From contig JAIKXK010000316.1 in assembly GCA_024684155.1 (NCBI GenBank), positions 1 through 6,469 of the forward strand: a DNA stretch of 6,469 nt, written 5' to 3'. Origin of the DNA: Lachnospiraceae bacterium. Its GTDB lineage: Bacteria > Bacillota > Clostridia > Lachnospirales > Lachnospiraceae. Positions 1 to 4,844 of the stretch are shown piece after piece. The notes under the pieces were generated by a model that was not told the DNA's origin, did no database searches, and saw nothing but the letters and a program-made list of their open reading frames with translations. Every line of letters starts with the position of its first letter. The stretch's first letter is position 1. The position numbers were made by a program, and so were the translations under genes.

Positions 1-30
1 TGTTTCACTCTGGCAACGGCTTTCTTGATT

Positions 31-711
31 TCACCTTTCTCTTCTGGTGCAGCTTTCTCCAACGTTTCGCGGTTTTAAAAGATCCCCTGTATTTGGATCA
101 AAGGTAATAATATGATGGGAGGAGCCATCTTCCCGAATAAATACATTCATGGCACGAGTGGCATGGGCTGTAGCGATTTGTGTGAATCTAGGATCTTTTG
201 TTAATTCAGAGGCCTTAAATAAAAGAGGGAGATTCATCATACAATCAATAATAGCCCAGCCGGCAGTATCTCCGTTTCCGAGATCATTCCAGGCTCGAAT
301 CAGATTTGCTTTTAAGTTAAAGCGACCAGCCAGATTGCCGGCAGCTAACATAAAGCGGTTTTTTGCTTTTTCACTTTTTGTCAGTTCAAAATTAGCACCT
401 GAAGTGAGAAGCCACTTAAATCCACTATCGTGATCCATACCCATATAGTTCATAAGGTTTTTATCCAGCTTTTCTTCAATACCAAGGGCACACTCCTTAA
501 ATGAATCTTCAGAAAAGGCGTGGTATAACTGCCAAAGCATTCCTGCCCAAAAGCCATTGGTCCACCAACAGATTTTGTCATCGTCTGACCAGTCGTCAAA
601 TTTCCCCATTTCTGTGGTATAAGGAATTCTGTTATAATTTCGTGCTACAACTTCTTTTTCCTTTTCAAAAATCTTAGTGGCGATTTCTTCTGCCCAGTTT
701 TTATCTTTCAT
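31..711 (-). CDS. GH88 unsaturated glucuronyl hydrolase, C-terminally truncated
   Basis: GH88 enzymes hydrate the 4,5-unsaturated uronic acid at the non-reducing end of lyase products (for example glycosaminoglycan disaccharides), releasing it for catabolism; they are normally cytoplasmic. No signal peptide is visible here. Family hallmarks: WWTNGFWAGMLWQLY (residues 49-63), DHDSGF (93-98), and GWAIIDCMMNLPLL (151-164). Asp95 and Asp156 match the two conserved aspartates of characterised UGL (Asp88 and Asp149 in the Bacillus GL1 enzyme), with the same 61-residue spacing. HHIITFDPNTGD (199-210) is also typical. After about residue 214 the family continuation (a GGQGY...SSWSRGQAW-like stretch) is absent, and the frame ends in an unrelated tail, ESCTRRER. 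The family usually runs about 370-400 residues, so around 150 are missing. The start is supported by TAAGGAGA at 716-723, 5 bases upstream on the minus strand. Family call is firm; whether the truncation is biological or a sequence-joining error is open. Confidence 0.88.
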   Translation of the reverse strand: MKDKNWAEEIATKIFEKEKEVVARNYNRIPYTTEMGKFDDWSDDDKICWWTNGFWAGMLWQLYHAFSEDSFKECALGIEEKLDKNLMNYMGMDHDSGFKWLLTSGANFELTKSEKAKNRFMLAAGNLAGRFNLKANLIRAWNDLGNGDTAGWAIIDCMMNLPLLFKASELTKDPRFTQIATAHATRAMNVFIREDGSSHHIITFDPNTGDLLKPRNVGESCTRRER

Positions 712-750
712 ATAATCTCCTTAAATAAGCGATTTAATTTATCTGTTATC

Positions 751-779
751 ATCATAATTTTCTTGACGGAGACAAACAA
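751..779 (-). promoter_or_regulatory. Candidate sigma-A promoter for GH88
   Basis: Read on the minus strand, TTGTTT (774-779) is followed after 17 bases by TATGAT (751-756), a 5/6 match to the -10 consensus. The start site would fall near 744, giving a leader of roughly 30 bases to the GH88 start codon. The -35 is weak (TTG core only), which would suit an activator-dependent gene next to an AraC regulator. A short inverted repeat, TTAAAT-aagcg-ATTTAA (721-737), lies in the leader. Predicted by eye only. Confidence 0.4.
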
Positions 780-792
780 TAACATATAGAAT
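763..792 (+). promoter_or_regulatory. Candidate sigma-A promoter for the AraC regulator
   Basis: TTGACG (763-768, 5/6 to consensus) is followed by TATAGA at 785-790 (16-base spacer) or TAGAAT at 787-792 (18-base spacer). It overlaps the oppositely oriented GH88 promoter candidate, the usual arrangement for a regulator divergently transcribed from its target. The exact -10 cannot be settled by reading. Confidence 0.4.
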
Positions 793-820
793 TTTCATAT
801 AACATATTCTGCTATTTTAT
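781..820. repeat. 20-base tandem direct repeat, possible AraC-type operator
   Basis: AACATAT occurs at 781-787 and again at 801-807, exactly 20 bases apart. Aligning 781-800 with 801-820 gives 12 of 20 identical positions. AraC-family proteins commonly bind direct repeats spaced by about two helical turns, and this one lies between the AraC -10 and its ribosome binding site, where binding could give autoregulation. The region is AT-rich, so chance similarity is a real alternative. Confidence 0.3.
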
Positions 821-830
821 GAGGTGTGGC

Positions 831-1601
831 ATGTTTGAAATTATAAATGGAGGCGTATATACAAAACACGATAAAACCTTTTCGATGGATCGTCCAAAAG
901 GATTTGAATGGCATGTGCTATTAATGACTCGCTCCCGGGGAGAGTTTCATTTTGATGGGAAAACCTATGAGGTGCTTCCTTACCAGGTAATTATGGTTCC
1001 TGCAAAGACTCCTTATCATTATAGAAATCCCAGTGGTGAATACTCTGATGACTGGTTACATTTTTCCTGTAGTAAAAAGGAATTTGAAGAAATTAATCCA
1101 AAGGCACTGCTTCATCCTTTTTCCATTGGCAATCCATCTTTAATTGGAAGTTATTTTCAGCAATTACTGTATGAAAAAAATTATGCTCCAGAACATTTGA
1201 AGGCCTCTCACATGGATGGATTATTTCATATTCTAATCAATCATTTGATGTATGACTTCCATGAAAAACGTGAAGTAAGCTATAGCCCGTATCTTCATCC
1301 TATGCAGTCTTTACGATTAGAGTTACAATCTTCACCCTGGCATAGTGTTCCAGCAAAGGAGGCAGCAAAAAGAATAGGAATCAGTCTTTCTTATTTTCAA
1401 CATCTGTACACAGAGTTCTTTCAGATTTCTTACCAAAAGGATGTAATTTCCATGAAGATTGCCTATAGCGAAGAATTATTAAAAACTACCAATATGTCCA
1501 TTGAAGAGATAGCAAGAGCGTGTGGATATACCAATCCAGTGCACTTTTATCGTCAGTTTCAGGATGTGAAAAAAATGACACCAGGACAATATCGAGGGTA
1601 G
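831..1601 (+). CDS. AraC-family transcriptional regulator (cupin + HTH)
   Basis: A 256-residue DNA-binding regulator. The N-terminal part (about residues 5-85) looks like an AraC sugar-binding cupin: GEFHFDGKTYEVLPYQVIMV then PAKTPYHY, the usual beta-strand rhythm of an effector pocket. The C-terminal part holds two helix-turn-helix units: AKEAAKRIGISLSYFQHLYTE (about 174-194) and SIEEIARACGYTNPVHFYRQF (about 223-243), ending in the family signature KMTPGQYR. An in-frame ATG lies 12 bases upstream at 819, but GAGGTG at 821-826 sits correctly spaced only for the ATG at 831, so 831 is preferred. It is transcribed divergently from GH88, which makes that gene and its operon the natural target, probably with an uronide or oligosaccharide as inducer (inference). 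The stop is followed at once by the DUF3737 promoter, so the two genes are probably not obligately cotranscribed. Confidence 0.93.
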   Translation: MFEIINGGVYTKHDKTFSMDRPKGFEWHVLLMTRSRGEFHFDGKTYEVLPYQVIMVPAKTPYHYRNPSGEYSDDWLHFSCSKKEFEEINPKALLHPFSIGNPSLIGSYFQQLLYEKNYAPEHLKASHMDGLFHILINHLMYDFHEKREVSYSPYLHPMQSLRLELQSSPWHSVPAKEAAKRIGISLSYFQHLYTEFFQISYQKDVISMKIAYSEELLKTTNMSIEEIARACGYTNPVHFYRQFQDVKKMTPGQYRG

Positions 1602-1604
1602 GAC

Positions 1605-1632
1605 TTGATTTTTCTATTTGGGATGTTATAAT
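1605..1632 (+). promoter_or_regulatory. Strong extended -10 sigma-A promoter for DUF3737
   Basis: TTGATT (1605-1610), a 16-base spacer, then a perfect TATAAT (1627-1632) preceded by an extended -10 TG at 1624-1625. Transcription should start near 1638-1640, leaving a leader of about 95 bases. It is the best promoter match in the window and starts only 4 bases after the AraC stop codon. Its -10 touches the left arm of a large palindrome. Confidence 0.7.
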
Positions 1633-1670
1633 ACATACAAATAAATTTTATGCAATTTATTTGCGTGTAT
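1631..1670. repeat. Large palindrome at the DUF3737 transcription start
   Basis: The inner arms CAAATAAATT (1638-1647) and AATTTATTTG (1654-1663) are perfect reverse complements around a 6-base centre. The outer arms 1631-1637 and 1664-1670 extend the symmetry, so 15 of 17 positions pair by Watson-Crick rules, plus one G-T wobble. It begins in the -10 hexamer and covers the predicted start site, the position of a repressor operator. In RNA it could instead form a hairpin at the extreme 5' end of the message. There is no U-run after it, so it is not an intrinsic terminator. A smaller repeat, TATAAA-GT-TTTATA, follows at 1670-1683. Confidence 0.6.
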
Positions 1671-1732
1671 ATAAAGTTTTATAAATAGACTAGATTTTGA
1701 ATAGAAATAGATGAGTAATGAGAGGTGTAAAT

Positions 1733-2572
1733 ATGAGCAATATTATAAAGAATGAAAAATTTGATGAAGAAAGAGCACTCTATGGAAGTAATGGTGTGGT
1801 ACTGGAAAACTGTCAGTTTGATGGTCCTGCCGATGGAGAAAGTGCTTTAAAAGAAAGTAAAAATGTAGAAGTGAAGGATTGTTTCTTTAATCTTCGTTAT
1901 CCATTTTGGCATGATGACAATTTAGTTATTGAAAATTCTGAAATGACAGAGTTATGTAGAGCAGCTCTTTGGTATACAAAAAATGCTATCATTAGAAATA
2001 CCAAGATGCATGGTATTAAAGCCCTTCGCGAGTGTGCAGATATTACAATTGAAGGAAGTGATATTGTATCCCCTGAATTTGGTTGGTCAGTGGATGATAT
2101 TACCATGAAGGATTCTTCTGCAGAAAGCGAATATTTTATGATGAGATCTAATCGCCTTCACTTTGATCATGTTACCTTAAAGGGAAAATATTCCTTCCAA
2201 TATATTACAGATTCTGTTTTTGAAAACTGTAATTTTGATACAAAGGATGCCTTTTGGCATGCCAATAATGTTACCATTAAGAACTCTACCATTAAAGGTG
2301 AGTATTTAGCCTGGTACTGTGAAAATGTTACCTTTGAAAACTGTACCATTATTGGAACCCAGCCTCTTTGCTATTGTAAAAACTTAAAGCTGATTAATTG
2401 CAAGATGGTGGATACAGACCTTGCCTTTGAAAAGTCAGAGGTGGAAGCTACAGTAACATCTCCAGTTATTAGTATTAAAAACCCTCTGAAGGGATGTATT
2501 AAGGTTCCTCAGGTAGGAGAAATCATTCGAGATGATGAGTCTTCCAAGGGTGAAATTATTGTTGGAGAATAA
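1733..2572 (+). CDS. DUF3737 family protein, predicted beta-helix
   Basis: A 279-residue protein resembling the DUF3737 family, whose function is unknown. Nearly the whole chain is a series of about ten rungs of 17-22 residues, seen as repeats of the form 'xxNVxxxNCxxx': SKNVEVKDCFF, DDNLVIENSEM, TKNAIIRNTKM, CADITIEGSDI, ANNVTIKNSTI, CENVTFENCTI, CKNLKLINCKM. This is the pattern of a right-handed parallel beta-helix, a fold common in carbohydrate-active proteins. Aromatic and histidine residues recur before the rungs (PFWHDDN at about 57, AFWHANN at about 173, LAWYCEN at about 192), possibly forming a ligand-facing stripe. No signal peptide or membrane segment is seen, so it is probably cytoplasmic. 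An in-frame ATG lies at 1718, but AGAGGTG (1721-1727) is spaced 5 bases before 1733, which favours the shorter start. Catalytic residues cannot be assigned. Confidence 0.85.
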   Translation: MSNIIKNEKFDEERALYGSNGVVLENCQFDGPADGESALKESKNVEVKDCFFNLRYPFWHDDNLVIENSEMTELCRAALWYTKNAIIRNTKMHGIKALRECADITIEGSDIVSPEFGWSVDDITMKDSSAESEYFMMRSNRLHFDHVTLKGKYSFQYITDSVFENCNFDTKDAFWHANNVTIKNSTIKGEYLAWYCENVTFENCTIIGTQPLCYCKNLKLINCKMVDTDLAFEKSEVEATVTSPVISIKNPLKGCIKVPQVGEIIRDDESSKGEIIVGE

Positions 2573-2592
2573 GTAGCTTATTTAAAAACTCG

Positions 2593-2621
2593 TTGCATCT
2601 TTTTTCGTAACTTGGTATCTT
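2593..2621 (+). promoter_or_regulatory. Candidate promoter for the two-component operon
   Basis: TTGCAT (2593-2598), a 17-base spacer, then TATCTT (2616-2621) preceded by an extended -10 TG at 2613-2614. The start site would be near 2628, about 30 bases before the response regulator. Near-repeats TTGGTATC and TTGATATT lie side by side over and after the -10, a position where a LytTR regulator could act, but the similarity is short. No terminator separates this from DUF3737, so read-through is possible. Confidence 0.4.
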
Positions 2622-2657
2622 GATATTGGTGTTGAGGAGAAGTACGGGAGAAAGTCT

Positions 2658-3371
2658 ATGCGATTAGCAATTATTGATGATGAATTAGAAGTAAGACAAA
2701 AGCTATTGTCATTTATAGAGCGTTTTTGCGAAGAACATAAGAAAGATATCAAGGTGGATATGTTTTCTTCCGGAGAGGAATTACTTTCTCGCTATGAAGA
2801 GGAAAGCACATATCCCTTCGATATCTTTCTTTTTGATATAGAAATGGATGGACTAAATGGGTTGGAAACAGCCAAAAAGGTTCGTGAAAAAAATCAGACT
2901 TCGGTGATTTTATTTATTACCAATATGGCTCAGTATGCTGTGAATGGATATGAAGTAGAAGCCATTGACTATGTGTTAAAGCCGGTAGGATATATAGATT
3001 TTTCTGTGAAATTAGAAAAAGCCCTTCGAAAGGCCGATGTGAAAAAACCACATCATGTGATTTTGCATACCAAGGACGGAATTACAAATATCGTTACCTC
3101 AAAATTAATGTATGTAGAGGTGTTATCTCACGATTTGATTTATCACACAAAGGAGAAAGACTATCGTCTTCGTGGACGAATGAAGGATGCCCAGGAGGAA
3201 CTTTCCTCTCATGGATTTGTCCGGATTCATAAATCCTATCTGGTAAACGTAGGATTTATTTCTACCTTTCGATTGACAGAAATAATATTAGAGGATATTA
3301 AACTTCCCGTAGGACGTGCCTATAAGGAAACCGCTATGGAAGCCTATATGAAATACTTGAGGAATGGATAG
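2658..3371 (+). CDS. LytTR-family response regulator (AgrA/LytR type)
   Basis: A 237-residue two-component response regulator. The receiver domain (1 to about 125) has the acidic pair Asp7-Asp8 in AIIDDE, the phosphoacceptor Asp60 in LFDIEMDGLNGLE, the switch Thr88 in LFITNM, and Lys108 in YVLKPV, so every residue needed for phosphorylation is present. The LytTR DNA-binding domain (about 133-235) shows YVEVLSHDLIYHT, FVRIHKSYLVNVGFI and LPVGRAYKE, typical of the AgrA/LytR group. This domain binds imperfect direct repeats upstream of target genes. The start is supported by GGGAG at 2646-2650, 7 bases upstream. The sensor gene starts 5 bases after the stop, so the two are cotranscribed and probably translationally coupled. 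Targets are not evident; the GH3 gene downstream or the operon itself are possible (inference). Confidence 0.94.
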   Translation: MRLAIIDDELEVRQKLLSFIERFCEEHKKDIKVDMFSSGEELLSRYEEESTYPFDIFLFDIEMDGLNGLETAKKVREKNQTSVILFITNMAQYAVNGYEVEAIDYVLKPVGYIDFSVKLEKALRKADVKKPHHVILHTKDGITNIVTSKLMYVEVLSHDLIYHTKEKDYRLRGRMKDAQEELSSHGFVRIHKSYLVNVGFISTFRLTEIILEDIKLPVGRAYKETAMEAYMKYLRNG

Positions 3372-3376
3372 AGCAT

Positions 3377-4708
3377 ATGATTTATGTAATGATTGATGAG
3401 GCCAGGTTTATCTTTGGTGCCTTTATCGCCTGTTTTTTAATGTGTTATGGAGCCTTGCCAAAAAGAAATAATTTTTCTTTGCGTTTAATGGCTTCCATTG
3501 TTTTAAATTTAATATATTTGTACCTGTGGTATCCGGTTTATAGCATACTGCAAGAGGGGTATACTGCGAATTTCTGGTATGGAATTTTATATGTAGTTGG
3601 GTTGTCTGGGGTACAGCTTCTTTGTGTTTATATTTGTTATGCTGGAGATATTGGAACCATTGCGTTTCGATGTCTGTTGGGAAAAATCCTAGAGGCTTTA
3701 ATTACCCTTTGGTATCGCTATATTTTTGTTTATGTATTATTTCCAAAACTACCGGAGACTCACTTGTTCATTTACTTAGGTTGCGGAGCAGTATTCTACT
3801 TAATTTTCTATGGCTCTTTCTACGAATTAATTGCGAAAAAAATGCAGGTGGGAGATGGAGTCGTTCCTATGTCAGGAACAGGTGGAAAGGTATTTCAGGT
3901 GATAGGTTATTTTGCCTATGGAATCATTGTGCCATTGATTCAGATTGTAAGTGAATGGTTAATTCAGCCCCTTCATCATCATAAAACCTATGGGAAAATT
4001 TATGTCTTTGTCTATGCTTTTTCCGTGCTTTCCATTGCATTAATCAGTGTGATTGCTCTGTCATCTTTGTATAACTTATATACGGCGGCGGTGTTGGAAA
4101 GAGATAAAACACTATCGGAAATGCTGTTAAAACAAAAGCAAAAGCAATATGATTTGATCAAAGAAAATACGGACATGATCAATCAAAAATGTCATGTTTT
4201 AAAACGTCAGCTGACAGAATTAAAAACTGCAGAGGATGAAGATAAAAATCGCCTCATTGAGGATGTCAGACGAGCACTGAATTTTTATGACGCAGTGGTA
4301 AAAACCGGAGATGAAACACTAGATACCATACTTACAGAGAAGAGCTTAATTTGTGCCAATCGAGGAATTAAACTTTCCTGTATTGCTAATATTGGTGAAA
4401 TAGAACACATGAAAACCATTGATTTATATGGAATTATGGATCTTGCCATTGACCAGGCCATTTCCTATGAATCAGCGATTTTGGATCCGGAAAAGAAATT
4501 AATTTCTGTGCTTTTAACAAGAAAGGGAGAGATGATCTACTTTTCTGTAGAAAACTATATGGGAGATGATATTAGTCGAAAGGAACTGAAGAAAAGGGAT
4601 CAGATTTTAGAAAGACTAAAAACCCTTCTTTCAAGGTATGATGGTAGTCTTACTATATGGGAAGAAAATCATATTTTTCAAATTCAGATGATTTTATCCG
4701 ATGAATAA
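3377..4708 (+). CDS. AgrC-like GHKL sensor protein, likely degenerate kinase
   Basis: A 443-residue membrane sensor partnered with the LytTR regulator just upstream. The N-terminal half (about 9-236) has around seven hydrophobic segments (roughly 9-27, 37-57, 66-88, 103-122, 129-150, 173-195, 207-235), like AgrC-type receptors. A linker rich in Lys and Gln (about 240-270) probably forms a coiled coil into the cytoplasmic part. The phosphoacceptor region INQKCHVLKRQL (268-279) keeps His273, although the family usually reads HDLK and here has HVLK. GDETLDTILTEKSL (311-324) matches the GHKL family well. The ATP-binding motifs do not: the usual GNALDNAIEA N-box reads DLAIDQAISY (355-364), with Gln360 in place of the essential Asn, and the glycine-rich G-box before the last helix is replaced by KKRDQI (405-410). 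Family is clear; lack of kinase activity is inferred. Only a distant GAGGA (3359-3363) precedes the start, which fits coupling. Confidence 0.85.
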   Translation: MIYVMIDEARFIFGAFIACFLMCYGALPKRNNFSLRLMASIVLNLIYLYLWYPVYSILQEGYTANFWYGILYVVGLSGVQLLCVYICYAGDIGTIAFRCLLGKILEALITLWYRYIFVYVLFPKLPETHLFIYLGCGAVFYLIFYGSFYELIAKKMQVGDGVVPMSGTGGKVFQVIGYFAYGIIVPLIQIVSEWLIQPLHHHKTYGKIYVFVYAFSVLSIALISVIALSSLYNLYTAAVLERDKTLSEMLLKQKQKQYDLIKENTDMINQKCHVLKRQLTELKTAEDEDKNRLIEDVRRALNFYDAVVKTGDETLDTILTEKSLICANRGIKLSCIANIGEIEHMKTIDLYGIMDLAIDQAISYESAILDPEKKLISVLLTRKGEMIYFSVENYMGDDISRKELKKRDQILERLKTLLSRYDGSLTIWEENHIFQIQMILSDE

Positions 4709-4744
4709 AAATTGTTGTTTATGACAGGTTTGTTGTCGTTTGTG

Positions 4745-4773
4745 CCGAGGGTATTGTTGCCCTCGGTTTTTTT
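4745..4773 (+). terminator. Intrinsic terminator of the two-component operon
   Basis: A perfect 7-base-pair GC-rich stem, CCGAGGG (4745-4751) with CCCTCGG (4760-4766), encloses an 8-base loop and is followed by seven T residues (4767-4773). It lies 36 bases after the sensor stop codon and ends the two-component transcript, so the GH3 gene needs its own promoter. Confidence 0.93.
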
Positions 4774-4774
4774 A

Positions 4775-4806
4775 TTTACAGTGTGGATATTACGAGCAAT
4801 TTAAAT
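4775..4806 (+). promoter_or_regulatory. Weak promoter candidate for GH3
   Basis: TTTACA (4775-4780) is a good -35 element, but no strong -10 lies at the usual distance; the best is TTTAAA or TTAAAT at 4800-4806, after a 19-20 base spacer. This stretch overlaps the left arm of an inverted repeat. A promoter must lie between the terminator and the gene, so the location is reasonable even though the hexamers are poor. The gene may depend on an activator. Confidence 0.25.
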
Positions 4807-4821
4807 AAAGGGTAAATTGCT
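4795..4821. repeat. Inverted repeat upstream of GH3, possible operator
   Basis: AGCAATTTA (4795-4803) and TAAATTGCT (4813-4821) are perfect 9-base reverse complements with a 9-base spacer. The element ends 12 bases before the ribosome binding site, so it could be a regulator site or a leader hairpin. Its core GCAATTTA also occurs at 1652-1659 within the DUF3737 palindrome. Confidence 0.5.
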
Positions 4822-4844
4822 TTATTCCATGAAGGAGGGATTAT

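Noticed and set aside
149..433. Plus-strand reading frame of 94 residues
   Set aside because: It is antisense to the clearly coding GH88 gene and resembles no protein family; a shadow frame.
2568..2582. AATAAG-tag-CTTATT inverted repeat over the DUF3737 stop codon as a terminator
   Set aside because: The stem is only 6 AT-rich base pairs with a 3-base loop and no T-run directly after it, so it would be a poor terminator.
2573..2657. A small peptide gene (AgrD-like) ahead of the response regulator
   Set aside because: The 85-base gap holds no start codon with a ribosome binding site leading to a plausible peptide; it is explained by a promoter and leader.
4721..4804. A 27-residue hydrophobic reading frame (MTGLLSFVPRVLLPSVF...) just after the sensor gene, possibly a signalling peptide for the AgrC-like sensor
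   Set aside because: It has no ribosome binding site, reads straight through the intrinsic terminator, and has no AgrD-like charged or cysteine-containing core. It is most likely chance.
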